Source of the DNA: Lagopus muta
Taxonomy: Eukaryota; Chordata; Aves; Galliformes; Phasianidae
Assembly (NCBI RefSeq): GCF_023343835.1
Contig: NC_064443.1
Span: forward strand, 1-64,000
DNA: 64,000 nucleotides
Direction of reading: 5' to 3'
Shown here: piece after piece, positions 18,965 through 30,850 of the stretch
How the letters are laid out: every line of letters begins with the position of its first letter
Position numbering within the stretch: position 1 is the first letter of the stretch
The notes under the pieces: model-generated
The model's input: only the letters and a program-made list of their open reading frames with translations
Database searches by the model: none
Told to the model about the DNA's origin: nothing
Made by a program: the position numbers and the translations under genes

Positions 18965-19190
18965 TTCTCGATACTCCATGTTGTACACAGCACTCACTAG
19001 AAGCCTGTTTTGGAGCCTACCTCTTCATTTCACATCACACTTGGTCAACACTTAGTTGTATGCATTCGGGTCACCCAAGCTCCAACTAAATGTTGATTGG
19101 CAACATGAAAAACAAGACAAGACAAACGCTGCGTAATGGTAAGAAATGATACTGAATGAAAAGCAAACAAAACCCTATTACAAAGCAAAG
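18965..19190. repeat. Direct duplication, copy 2
   Basis: Second copy of 18,246-18,470, moderately diverged. Just beyond it, 19,205-19,270 repeats the sequence at 14,835-14,900 (CTCATTGCCTGAG..TTTCAGGTTCACAGA), which in the first copy leads directly into the purine tract. Confidence 0.75.
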
Positions 19191-19800
19191 AACATGCCCT
19201 ATTACCTTGATGCTCACCTTTTCCCCTGATTCCTCATTGCCTGAGTATTTCAGGTTCACAGACCTTCCCGATGCTTAACTGTACATGGGCATACTGGCTA
19301 AATAGAAACTGTTGCTAGCTAAATGTTTATCTATTGCTAATGGCTTACATTCTCCTCCTTAAATTTTCTATCATCACTGAGGTCCTGTCTGACCAGCATC
19401 AAAAATCAGTAGTCTTGCAACATAATGAGCCTACTGATATCATTGTCAAGGGTTTTGGATTTCTAAAGGCATTATCGTAATGTTTAGGAGCGCAATGTCT
19501 GTTGTCTGGAACTCAAGGCTCAGAGGTATTCCAGATGGCTGGACAGATAACAGCAGCAGTCCTTGTACCCATACATTCATTACTCCATCTACCCACTGAG
19601 CAAGCACCAATGTGGAAAATTCATCAAACAGGCAAGTGAAGGAGACCCTCAGAGACTCCTGATGAAATAAAAACACTCCCAAAAAGAGCTGTTAGTACTT
19701 AGTAGTACTAAGTAGTAATTAGTAGTAGTAAACAAACAACACAAGACTGGAGCAGAGACAATGACGTGAAATACTCACGTTTTAGTTCTAATGCAGAAAC
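19191..19800. other. Spacer, no gene seen
   Basis: Contains the 19,205-19,270 duplicate of 14,835-14,900 and a short TTAGTAGTA run near 19,695-19,735. Nothing else recognised. Confidence 0.4.
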
Positions 19801-19812
19801 AACATTCCATTC

Positions 19813-20439
19813 CTACATAAGTACACAAACACTGTGTAACCTCACAAAATGACTACGTTTGAGGAGCACGTTGCTCCATGACAGCTCGTGCAGTGGGAGA
19901 ATGAAGAATGCCTGAATCCAGGTCTGTGATCTGTTTTGGTAGCACGTGGGGTCACTTCTGGAGACTGCAGGACTATGGCATGACACGCAGCCCACTGGCA
20001 GGAAGAGGAGAGCATCAAGATCTGCTAGCAAGAAAGAAGAAGAAATCCCTGAGTCTTTTTTCTCCACAAGCATTTGTGATTCTTTCTCCTCTGCAGGGAA
20101 AAAAATAAACAAAAAAACTCCATTGTGATTCAGTCCCAGCACAATGATTAGGTGTATGGTATGTACTGAAGCATTGTGTATTAGGACAAAAGCTGCGGGA
20201 GAGTTAGTGACAGGATCATAAGTAAAACTAACTAGATGCCCAGTACTGCCAATATGGGCATGGGACCGTGACCAGCCAGTGACTGTGTTAAGGTCATCAT
20301 AAGCAATTACAAAAATTAATCTGAAGAAGATTCCTGTCCAAAGCAGTAACACCAATGATACCACAGGGATCCCAGACAAAGGAGCAGAGTGAGAAGGGAA
20401 CATGTGAGCTACAGCAACAGTATCAGCATTCGTTAGCAT
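19813..20439 (-). CDS. Unidentified open frame, possibly retroviral
   Basis: A 208-codon minus-strand frame with a hydrophobic segment near residues 25-45 (VVSLVLLLWTGIFF) and NXS/NXT sites further on. No domain is recognised. It directly follows, and overlaps by a few bases, the frame at 20,433-20,876, and lies on the same strand as the envelope-like tail at 17.2 kb. A decayed retroviral reading frame is possible. Chance openness cannot be excluded. Confidence 0.25.
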   Translation of the reverse strand: MLTNADTVAVAHMFPSHSAPLSGIPVVSLVLLLWTGIFFRLIFVIAYDDLNTVTGWSRSHAHIGSTGHLVSFTYDPVTNSPAAFVLIHNASVHTIHLIIVLGLNHNGVFLFIFFPAEEKESQMLVEKKDSGISSSFLLADLDALLFLPVGCVSCHSPAVSRSDPTCYQNRSQTWIQAFFILPLHELSWSNVLLKRSHFVRLHSVCVLM

Positions 20440-20876
20440 CTGGAAAACAAGAGAGAACTTCCTGGTTCCAAAGAAACCAAGGTTATAAGAAGCAAAACTG
20501 GAAAAGAAAACAAAACAAAAATAAGACTTCCTGGTCCTAAATGAACCAAAGTTAGAAGGGAGGTGAAATCCAGATGGTTAATTTTGTACAGTTCCTCCTG
20601 ATCATCTTGAGGCTTCCACAAGTATTTGTGAAGAGTCTCCCTGAGGGTTAAAGGGACAGGACCACAGTGGGGCAAATCAATCAACAGCAGTTGTCCTGGG
20701 GAGTAATCATCCCAATAAGCAGCTCTTGGAGTAAAGGACCACTGGCAGTGGTTACCCGTGGTGAAAAATATTCCAGGTCCCCAATAACCCTCTGATTTCT
20801 TTTCAGTCAGCAAGATCTTACCTCCCTCTGTTAATGGCACTTTCCACACATACTGATTTCCTAAGGGTGTCACCAA
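20433..20876 (-). CDS. Unidentified open frame, possibly envelope-like
   Basis: A 147-codon minus-strand frame. Its composition looks protein-like: aromatic- and Pro/Gly-rich with Cys, for example GYWGPGIFFTTG, CQWSFTPRAAYWDD and LIDLPHCGPVPL, ending in a hydrophobic stretch. It begins just downstream of a helix-forming frame at 21,100-21,324. I do not recognise the family; retroviral origin is suggested only by the neighbourhood. Confidence 0.35.
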   Translation of the reverse strand: MVTPLGNQYVWKVPLTEGGKILLTEKKSEGYWGPGIFFTTGNHCQWSFTPRAAYWDDYSPGQLLLIDLPHCGPVPLTLRETLHKYLWKPQDDQEELYKINHLDFTSLLTLVHLGPGSLIFVLFSFPVLLLITLVSLEPGSSLLFSRC

Positions 20877-21099
20877 AATCCTTCCTTACTTTGGCCGGCT
20901 CCGTAGCAAACAGGGAACTTTGTCAGTACGAACATCAGAATACCCACTGCCAGTCTCTTCCCATGCACACCCAGTTTCTATCTAAAGGCAGGGAAGGATC
21001 ACAGGTTTCCCAACTTGTCTTTTTGGGCTCTCACATCCTCAAGATTTTCTCCTGGAGGAAAGTCACTACCTGGGGAACTAGCATCTATCTCCCTGTCAT

Positions 21100-21324
21100 T
21101 TACCAACTGTTCTCTAAGGGCTTGCTGAGGGAGGCCTTTTGAATGTTCTTCTTTTTCTGTCCCCTAAGATCTTCTACTTGGTACTGCAGGTATGTCACCA
21201 ATTCCTGAAAGGACTTTATAATTTGGGTTTCTACCATGTGCTGTTCATTGCGGATCTCTATGGCAGCACTAAGAGCAGCTCCTGGAACTGCACAAATGAT
21301 TGATATTCCCTTTTCCTCCCCCAT
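21100..21324 (-). CDS. Unidentified short frame with predicted helical segment
   Basis: A 74-codon minus-strand frame. Residues 18-55 (AALSAAIEIRNEQHMVETQ.. to YLQYQVEDLRGQKKK) have a heptad-like pattern suggesting a coiled coil, then a Lys-rich end. It is followed downstream by the frames at 20.9-19.8 kb, with stops between. It may be another piece of the same decayed element. Function unknown. Confidence 0.3.
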   Translation of the reverse strand: MGEEKGISIICAVPGAALSAAIEIRNEQHMVETQIIKSFQELVTYLQYQVEDLRGQKKKNIQKASLSKPLENSW

Positions 21325-21514
21325 ACAAATTTGCTTGTGGAGGGAATTTAATATGACCCATGACTCCCTCGAAGTTGGACCAATTATTCCATGCCCATTT
21401 CATCTCCACGGGGGAGAGTTTGGCACTATGCTTTTTTAAGAGACTGAGGAGCAGATTCCTGCTCTATTTTTTTTTTTTTTTTTGTAACCATCATGCCTCA
21501 AAATGTGGGGCAAT

Positions 21515-22852
21515 CTCTTCATGGAACAGATCCTCCTGGACAACATGCTTGGTCACATAAAGAATGAATATGTGATCCGAGACAGCCAGCACGGCTTCAC
21601 CAAAGGAAGGTCATGCCTAACTAATCTTGTGGCCTTCTATGATGGAGTGACGGCATTGGTGGACGAAGGGAAGGCGACCGATGTCATTTACCTGGACCTG
21701 AGCAAGGCCTTTGACATGGTCCCCCACCACATCCTCATCTCCAAATTGGAGGGAAGTGGATTTGATGGGTGGACGACCCGATGGATAAGCAATTGGTTGA
21801 AAGGCCGCAGACAGAGGGTGGTGGTCAATGGCTCTATGTCCAGGTGGAGGCCGGTAACAAGTGGTGTCCCCCAAGGGTCTGTCTTGGGACCGGTGCTCTT
21901 TAACATCTTTATTAATGACATCGATGAGGGAATTGAGTGCACCCTCAGCAAGTTTGCTGACGACACCAAGCTGAGTGGTGCGGTTGATACAGTGGAAGGA
22001 AGGGATGCCATTCAGAGGCACCTCGACAGGCTGGAGGGCTGGGCTCGGGTGAACCTGATGAGGTTCAACACGGCAAAGTGCAAGGTTTTGTATTTGGGCT
22101 GGAAGAACCCCAGGCACCTGTACAGGCTGGGAGGAGTGGTCCTTGAGAGCAGCTCGGCAGAGAAGGACCTGGGGGTCCTGATGGACGAGAGGCTGAACAT
22201 GAGCCAGCAGTGCGCTCTGGCAGCTCGAAAGGAAATGGGATCCTGGGCTCCATCAGGAGAGGGGTGGCCAGCAGGGACAGGGAGGTGATTGTCCCTCTCT
22301 ACTCGGCTCTTGTGAGGCCCCATCTGGAGTACTGTGTCCAGGTGTGGAGCCCTCAGTACAAGAAAGACATTGAGATTTTGGAAAGGGTCCAGAGGAGGGC
22401 GACTAAGATGATCAGGGGGCTGGAGCACCTCCCCTATGAGGACAGGCTGAGGGAGTTGGGCTTGTTCAGCCTGGAGAAGAGAAGGCTGCGGGGTGACCTC
22501 ATTGCAGCCTATCAATACCTGAAGGGAACCTACACCCAGGAGGGGAGTAAACTCTTCAAAAGGGCTGACAACAGCAGGACTAGGGGAAATGGTTTTAAGT
22601 TGAAGCAGGGAAGATTTAGGTTGGATGTTAGGGGGAAGTTCTTTACTAGGAGAGTGGTTAGGCCCTGGAATGGGCTGCCCAGGGAGGTTGTGGATGCCCT
22701 GTCCTTGGACGTGTTCAAGGCCAGGTTGGACGGGGTCCTGGGCAACCTGATCTGAATGTGTATGTTTGGTGGCCCTGCTAGGCATCGGGGTTGGAACTAC
22801 ATGATCCTTGGGGTCCCTTCCAACCCGGGTGATTCTGTGTGATTCTGTACTA
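21515..22852 (+). mobile_element. CR1 LINE, 5'-truncated, with one frameshift
   Basis: The plus-strand frame 21,503-22,288 contains the RT core: [27 protein letters not shown] (first catalytic Asp), [20 protein letters not shown] and KFADDTKL (catalytic Asp pair). A one-base shift near 22,225 moves the reading to the frame 22,210-22,755, with [46 protein letters not shown] and [19 protein letters not shown]. The 3' end is typical of CR1, with GGTGATTCTGTGTGATTCTGT finishing at about 22,852. Endonuclease and the first third of RT are missing. Confidence 0.95.
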
Positions 22853-25800
22853 ACAACTCCCACAACACAGAAATGCAAGAACTGAAATTCCATATGCTGT
22901 ATGGCAATATTTAATACCCCAGGCTCAGGATTACTCCACTCACTCACATTTCATTTACATCTTATTAATGGCCACTAATTTCCCCTAAAATAATACAAGG
23001 TGTTTACCCAAGTAAACACCTGTAGTTAAGTGTTGCATGTTAACAAAGAAAGCAGAAGTTCATTACTGCCACCTTGGGCAAAAGAAGTACAGAGTAGCCT
23101 TGAAAAAGTTGGCAAATGAACTTGGTAAAACAACTACGAGCACAAGGAATGAAAATGCTGTCCTAGTCTGAAGCCTTACATACATCTTCACCAACACATG
23201 TGTCTTAAAATCACAACTATAGCTCAAGGTAGGAAATGACCAAATAACAGAAATGTGGTTACATGAGCTAGCACAGTAGTAGTCAAGCTCGTCAACTGAG
23301 AAAACCCATTCTTTAAGCAGAAATTAAGATCAGGAACCTAATTTCACTGCTCTGATTAGTCCCAAACAGGATTGCATCCTTCAAAGTGTGAGGCTGACTT
23401 GGCCAATATAGCTTTTCTGAATATCTCACCATTTCATTACTAAAAGCAGTAATACTAAAAAATTAATAAGACTCTAGTCATGTTCTCTAGGTTCAAAGTA
23501 CACCTTCAGTCTTTATATCATTTTGTCACATATGTATCTCCAGAAAATATATCAAGGTCAAGTCATATTGACACATTCACAGGTTCAACTCCATCAAGCT
23601 GCATAGATCAACATTTTCCTTATTTGTACTTAAAAGCAACACAAAATAATAAAATTGCATGCACAACTCAGTCTCTATATATCTCCTGTAACATAAACCT
23701 CAATCAAGGATGTAATTACAAAAACAGAAGCACCAGGGTAGCATTTCAGCATTCCTCTTGGGAGAAATAACTCGCTTTGCTTAGGTTGAACGTATTCGTG
23801 GAGCTACCACATTGAAGGTTAAGGAACCACACCAAAAATGAATTCTGTCTCTGACATTCAGAGCGTAAACAATGCCATTGTCAGTGCATTCAGATCTCTC
23901 TGGTCTTACTGAACTGATCAGATTATGCTATTTACAGGCTTGACAATGATGAGGATCATTATGTATTGTCAAAAGAATCAGCACAAAACATTCATAACAC
24001 AGAAGCTTAGTTGAAGTATCCTAATGTTAGAGCCTGATAATAAGAATTCTGAGCCTGTTTAAGTACGTCAAGCTGAATTGCTGTGTTTTGCCTTAGCTAA
24101 TGGGTTGGGTGACCAACAGCTATTCACAATTGAACTGCAGGCATAATAAGATCATCTTATTAAGGCAGTGTCAACAGTTCATGGGCTGGTTCGGCCCAGT
24201 TCCCTGACTAGCAGGGCATTAACAGTTAAACTCCTAGTGCCCCACATGATGTTATGATGTGGAACACCAAAAACCAAAAAATATGAAACCATGACAGGTA
24301 GTAGAGTATTTAGAAGCATACCAAGCAGTCAAAAGCCCTTATGAAGTAAAATCAAGTGAACTCATCTCAAGTTATTTATATTCTATATTACAGAACAATT
24401 ATTTTACAATAACACAGGCACAAGAAAACACACTCGCAATGATTATTACAAATTTTCAAGTAGTCAAAGTTCTTTCTTGCTGATGGTTGAACATGACTCA
24501 AAATGCTTGTTTTCTACTGCTTTCAGGTACTGAACAAAAATACAAGCAGTCCTACTACCGGTTCTTCCTTCCAGCTAAGTGTTAAGTATCACCGCACACC
24601 ATCTGTATTACCCTTCTTTTTCAAGCACAACCCCTCATCTTCTATCTGCTGCTAACACTTCCCGCTAATTTTTTATGAAAATGTTATGAAGATTTTCTCC
24701 AGTTCACAAATGTCATCTTCATACACAACAAAAACAAGAGAATACCAAAGACACACAAGCATCCATAATAGCGCTGTTGCTCTTTGGTCTCCTTATGAAA
24801 GGTCTGAATCTTTCCCCATACTCGTTAAACTTCCTCCAAGACTTCCAGCTTAGTTTTGATTTAGAACTGCTAAGAAACTCAACCGTTACTGAAGCCTACA
24901 ATACATACAGCTGAGAATAAGAACAAGGAGCCTTTTAGTCATATATTTGTGGACCATCACTAATAGTTCGCACAACTTAAAACCATTTCCACTGCATTTA
25001 ATGACATTGCTAAGAACTTGAAAAAGATAGTTACAACTGTTTATACCTGTAGATTCTGCAAGCCATTACATTAAGTGCTTTTTCATTTTCCTTTGCAAAG
25101 TTCTACTAGTCTAAACAATGCTGTGCATACAAAAAGAGGTAAAATGCAGCATTGTTCATGATAATCATCTTCTCCATACCTCACTTGCCACATGCATTAC
25201 ATCTCCTCATAGGAATTCAACTGTGACAAGTTACCATGTGTTGAATGGCCTAATTGAATCGATTTCAACCTAGTTAGACAACTTCAAGTATTTCATGCCT
25301 GTCTTCATCACATGCAATTTAAAAATGAATACTTGACTTTTAAGGCCTAAATTCTTCACTTCAGTTTTCAAATATTGCCACACTTGTGAGACTTCTGTCC
25401 TGGTGTCAGCATTGTTTGCATTATGGATTAACAAAGAAAACGAATGCGCACTTCAGAATTGGGATGTGTTGAGTGGCCCTGATTTATTTCCAGTGTACAT
25501 CAGGAGTGTTTAGTTAATGAAATGAACCTAGTTCAAGAGCCACCAGAATCGCATAGACTACATCAGTAGCAAAAATATTATTAGCATTCACATGAATAAT
25601 TACAGTTCCTTCCACTGTTCCTTCCTTACAGTATTCATAAAGCACAGTAATTCTTGATGCACAGACATAACTAGCTCTAAATAACAATTCACCTTTTCAC
25701 AACGTTACCAAACTACCTGAAAGCAGCAGCATTCAAGAGCATAGAATGGAACTGGATGTCTAACTGAGTATCACTGACTTCCCCATTTCCCCCCCAAAAA

Positions 25801-28800
25801 GACACAAATGTCAAAAGCAATTTAGACTAAATGATACAAATTTAAAACAATGCATCTATTAAATGACCTTTCTCACTGTGCTTCAGGATGGTTAAAGAAC
25901 ATGACTGTCAGCAACAATTTATTTGAACTTGATTGTTGAAGAACCCATTCTTACCACTTTTACACAGGAATGCAGGGAGGATCACTAGGCACACTAACTG
26001 CTAACAGACATCTCGGGAACACTGCAGACTGCTTTTCATGGTGACATTATGGACAGTCATATAATAAAGATGTCACTACACAGCAAGGAATTTCTGGCCA
26101 ATAGTTCAGCTCGTCTTAAACTATTAGGTATTTTCTGTATTTGTCTTTCCCCGATTTGTCACACGCACACTCCACTGAGTGTTTTTAACTCAACCCACAA
26201 GAAACTGATCACATAACTCAGAGGGACTCTAAGGGCTTTCTGTTGTGTCATGGCCTGGGCTGCTAGAAATCAGCTTTAAGCACTGAGCTGCAAAATACAG
26301 AAGCTGAACATTAAACACATTCAGTTCTCCAATTTTGATTTGCACTACTTATTAAATATGAAAATAAATACCCCTGCTGGAAGCAGCAGTCATTCTGCTG
26401 CAAACCTTGTACCCACAGATGGCCACTCCAGCTTGCACAGCTGACTCAACACCCAAAGAGCAGAGATGCTCTAGTAACATTCCTTGGGCACTGAGATCAT
26501 CACTTCCAACAGGGAACAGTAACAAATAATTAAGGCATTCCCTCTGCCATAACAGCAGCAATGCATCATACAATATAGAAACCCAACCAGAAAATTTATA
26601 ATGCTTCTGTACTTAGTTCCATTTGATGTTAAAAATGATTTACCACAGGTTTTCACCAGTGTGCTTATAATACAAACTCTATTTTTGGTTATATTTCTGT
26701 GCATTCTTATTCTTTCAAAAGAAAATTCAACCTACTTTACCTGTTGCTCGACCTGTGATCAAGTACACGCATTACAAAACCAGTGTTTTACTTCTTTCAA
26801 CACCATTAACCAATGTAATCCTCAACACCTACGTAACCTAGGATTACACAACTTGGGTTCCCAACGAGAAGTCCACTATTTGAGTATGTTCTACATTTCC
26901 CAACCATCCCATTTGAAGATTTAGATAGGTACTGACAACTTTGTCTTCTGCATAGAACTGTAAAACCTTAAAGAGGTGTTAAACCTGCAGATAAGCAAAG
27001 CTTGTAGGGACTGCAAATGAGCTGGAAGACAAAGCAGGAATTCAAATAAACCTCAGAGACAAAAATGCAGATGAAAAGCATACGATGTTTATTCAGTAGG
27101 AGCAAAGACAAGGTTTTGCACCTAAGCAGAAATAATTGGCTACAGAAACTAGGATGAGGATCAGGTACTTAGTACTTGTACTGAAAGCAATGTGAGCTTA
27201 GTTATGCATCAATGATAAACAAGAGTCAATAACTTTACCCTGCTGTGAAAAGCCAAATACTCTCCTTACAAAGCTGAAATCTACTATAGAACTGCAACTT
27301 TTGACTAGAGCACACTGCCCAACTTTTAGCTTTGATCTCCAAAACAAAACAAAAAAAAAAAAAAAAAAAATCAACTATGGAAAATAAAGTACGGGCAATG
27401 GAGCTGTCAAGGCCTACTTCCTAACTGCAACAAGTATTTGGAACTGTTTAGCTCAGATAGGAAATAGCAATAGTAGTTTACGAACATTCTGTAAATTAAC
27501 ATAAACCAAATTTCTAAAATATGCATAAAAAGCCTTCCATAAAACAAATGACCATGTATCTGCATCTGAGGTGGTCAGGAAAACTACACTAATAAATATT
27601 CAATTTACCTCCCCAAGGAAACAAAATGAAAACCTACTTTAGCTCATCCCTTTCCACCTACAGGTGAATATCAACACAAACTCTTTAAAACAACGTAAGA
27701 AAAAGTACCTGGTATGAATAAAGAATGTGTAAATGTTGTGAAACCACCTAGAAAAGCATTTCAGCTGTCTCATTATGTGGTCATTCTAAAGCAGATTACC
27801 TTCCTCAGAGAAACAGCACAACTGTCACAGCCTAACAGAAAGCATAAATTGGCATTTAGCTTAATTATAAACCAAATATATATGGAAATATAATTCAGTA
27901 GTCAGGCACTAACAGCCTGCAGCACCTATATTTCTTACATTAGTACTTATAAACGCACCTATATTACCATTTGCAATCTAATCTTCCTCGCCATCTGAAT
28001 TCTTCTCCTTGATCTAAACATACCTATCATCTCCTTTAAAGAGTTATCTTAGACAGCTACCAACACTTATACAGTATTTTCCAGGTTGTGTTTTACAAAT
28101 TAAATTTCTGACTTGAGTTCATAAGTGCGAAAGAAGTGGTGCTTGCTCATCCATCAATGCACTGGCTTAAGGAAAAGTTCTATTACATAATGCATCTTCA
28201 AGTTCTACAAGGCTTTTATAAATGCAGAACAAAGTACTTTTGAAGAAATAAGATTCATTTTTGCTGCACTGTACTCTACAGTATCAGTTCTCATTATACC
28301 TACTGACCAAAAAAAAAAAAAAACCATCAACCCAAATAAACTAATTAATTACTGGGAAAGCTGCTAGACAGATGAGACTTCAGGACATACTCTCTCTCTT
28401 CTCAATACATGTGCTTAATTCCTCTCAGTACTAAAGGGTATTATTTGCATGATTCAGAACAGACAAAATGCCTTTCAACTGTACTGTAATATGCAGGTTC
28501 TATTTCAAAAAATGAATGGGTGTTAAATGGAAGAGTGTTATACACAGTACTTAAGATTACCTAACAATGCAAATAACATGACCACGCCATGACCCAGGGT
28601 TTTGAAGTGTTGCTGAAGGCTAAGTAGCTGTTGCTTTATATCCATCAGATATCATTTGTAAGGCCGTGAATGTACTTGCTTCTACTCACTTTCTGTTGAG
28701 TCTGGCTACAACTGATTTTTTATTCCCTGTCATGGCTGAACCCTGTTCTCCTGAACCAGCCCTCACCACAAGTACTCAGAAATAATGACAGCAGTAACAT

Positions 28801-29985
28801 TTTGGTATTGTAAACTGCCTAAGTCATCGTGGGAGATGTAAGTAGGCTTCCCATTTTGCTTTTAAAAGAAGGATGCTTCGATTGGAGACAGTATTGCTAC
28901 ATTACTCACTCTGATCATCCACCAATTTCATACAGCCTTAGAATGAGTATCTTAAACTTTGTTACTTTTCATCTTCAATAGATCTGAGGCTTAACTCACG
29001 CTTGTTCACTGTTTTAGAGTAACAGTAGAGAGCAATATAAAAATGCCAACCATTTTTGTATGTCGCATATCTAGTGCACAAAAGATTAAACACAAGACTG
29101 AGGCAACTCTAAATACAGTGCAAAACCACCTACAGCACCAGGAAGAAATAGATACAGAAACGATACTGAGGAAGGCAGAATAGCTGCTGTGTTTGAGGAC
29201 CTCACGCGTTTTGTCTCCAGCACAGGAGGACGGAACTGAACCAAGCATTTGACTTGTAGTTCCAGTCTCCTGACACATTCCTGAGTATTTTTAAGCCCTT
29301 AGCACTCCCCTGCTGGCCAATAGAAGTGTCTTGGAGATAATCTGAATTTTTTTTCACGTATACCCAAGCAATCAGAGCAACAACGGACACTGTTTGAGAG
29401 TGAATCCACTCAAGAGGCCAACAAACTTGTTCAGGAAACCATTTAAAGCAAAAAAAGACCCCTACCGTTCCTCACATCTTTCTACATACATATGTAACAA
29501 TAAGTATATGGCACACTTCTGAGATAATAACCTGGTCCAAGAATAAGTTCCAGGAAACATGAAGTCCCGGATAAAACTGCTACAGAGCTGAATGTCACAT
29601 GCTTTCAAGAGGAAAAGATACAGCAAAGTAGAAGTGTTTCCTGAGCCATGGTTAAGATATTCCACCGTCACCTCAAGAGAAAAGTTGTTACTCAGCTTTG
29701 CATCCCACCTGCACACAGTTAAACAATAACACTGAGGGAACCCAAGAACTCTCAGGTAATAACTTAAAAATACTGACATATACAGAATAATATAATACAG
29801 AATATTGTTTCTCCAACTCAAGAGGAAGATTTGTGACAGAAGGCATGAGATAAAAGATATAAACTTCCCTCCCAAGAAGAACACCTGTTGCAAAGCACAG
29901 ACAAAACATAACAGCTCTACAAAAGAAACATGATTATTGAAAAGAACACTTGACATAGCGCAGCTTTCCAGCAAGTGCTGCCACG
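22853..29985. other. AT-rich single-copy-looking sequence, no gene identified
   Basis: About 7 kb of AT-rich sequence without tandem arrays or recognised mobile elements. Short A-runs occur at 27,352-27,370 and 28,309-28,323. Minus-strand AATAAA-like words occur (for example near 27,085). The longest frames (23,480-23,770 plus; 26,601-26,924 plus; 29,006-29,278 and 29,202-29,390 minus) show no known domain. Because a CpG-rich island lies just beyond the right end, this could be transcribed from that side, but no exon could be supported. Confidence 0.5.
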
Positions 29986-29986
29986 C

Positions 29987-30078
29987 CCCACCACCACCAC
30001 CACCACCACCACCACCACCACCACCACCACCACCACCACCACCACCACCACCACCACCACCACCACCACCACCACCAC
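29987..30078. repeat. (CAC)n trinucleotide microsatellite, about 30 copies
   Basis: An uninterrupted CCACCACCA run of about 92 bases (GTG on the minus strand). Frames across it read poly-Thr, poly-Trp, poly-Gly or poly-Val and are not genes. It lies immediately beside the CpG-rich island. Confidence 0.98.
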
Positions 30079-30079
30079 C

Positions 30080-30850
30080 CCCCCTCCTTCCCCCAGTGCA
30101 TTCTGGATGCTGACCCCGCCTGCGGGAAAGGCCGGCAGAGCAGCGGGGAAAAAAAGCCCCCACCTAGTACACAGCCGCTCACCCACCTTTCCTCAGCAAG
30201 CGACAAAATAAGCTTAGAAAAAGATTTAAAAAAAAAAGAAAAAAAGCGGGGTGAAGTATGAACCGAGCGCTTCCTCAGGAATTACCTTCGTAGGCAAAGT
30301 AAATTCCACCCTTCCCTTTTCGACATCCCAGCCTCAGCACCGCGCAGAGCTCCGGGCGGGCTCAGCACGCGGCCGTACCTCTCCTCCGCTCTCGTCACGG
30401 CCGTCCGCTGCAGCTACGCGCCTCCGTCTCGCGCCGCAGCTCCCCCGTGATACCCGCCCTTAGAGCACGAGACCCCTCCTCAGGCACAGCCCCGCTTCCT
30501 GCTGCTACAACTCGCAGCACCTGCACTGCTTTCTGTTACCTCAGTGCTCCAACCTTGTGCATTTCTCCTCGCCCTCTATTTGAGGCATTTAGCCCCGAGG
30601 CAGGATTGCACCGATGTACCGCACGTGGGGCTGATAGGCCCCGTGCAACCAGCTGGGAGCTGGCTAGGGTGCGGATCTCAGCTTGTCCTCACATCAGCTG
30701 CTGCGTCTGCTCTCATTAGCGCACGTGCACCCGGGCACGACACGCAGGCCAGGGGAGTACAATGCCACCGGACAGCCATTTTAACAGAGAACCTTGTCGG
30801 ATGGGATAGCCTGAAGCCCTTCAGCAGGCAACGGCTGGTGAGAGAGGTGA
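30080..30850. promoter_or_regulatory. CpG-rich island, candidate (possibly two-way) promoter
   Basis: The sequence shifts abruptly from AT-rich to GC-rich with many CpG (for example AGCACGCGGCCG near 30,364 and TACGCGCCTCCGTCTCGCG near 30,415), the only such stretch in the inner 40 kb. Donor-like sites point both ways: on the plus strand GAGAGGTGAGTTC at about 30,842-30,854; on the minus strand TACGAAGGTAATTCC near 30,284-30,298, preceded by a short ATG-initiated frame (MSKREGWNLLCLR). Vertebrate CpG islands usually mark promoters. The transcripts themselves are not identified. Confidence 0.55.

Noticed and set aside
22012-22947. 311-codon minus-strand frame
   Set aside because: Opposite-strand shadow of the CR1 at 21.5-22.85 kb.
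29202-29455. Minus-strand frame near the CpG island considered as a coding exon
   Set aside because: No acceptor/donor pair with a matching frame could be placed around it and the protein is not recognised.
29917-30211. Frames with poly-Thr, poly-Trp, poly-Val or poly-Gly
   Set aside because: Translation of the (CAC)n microsatellite in different frames.
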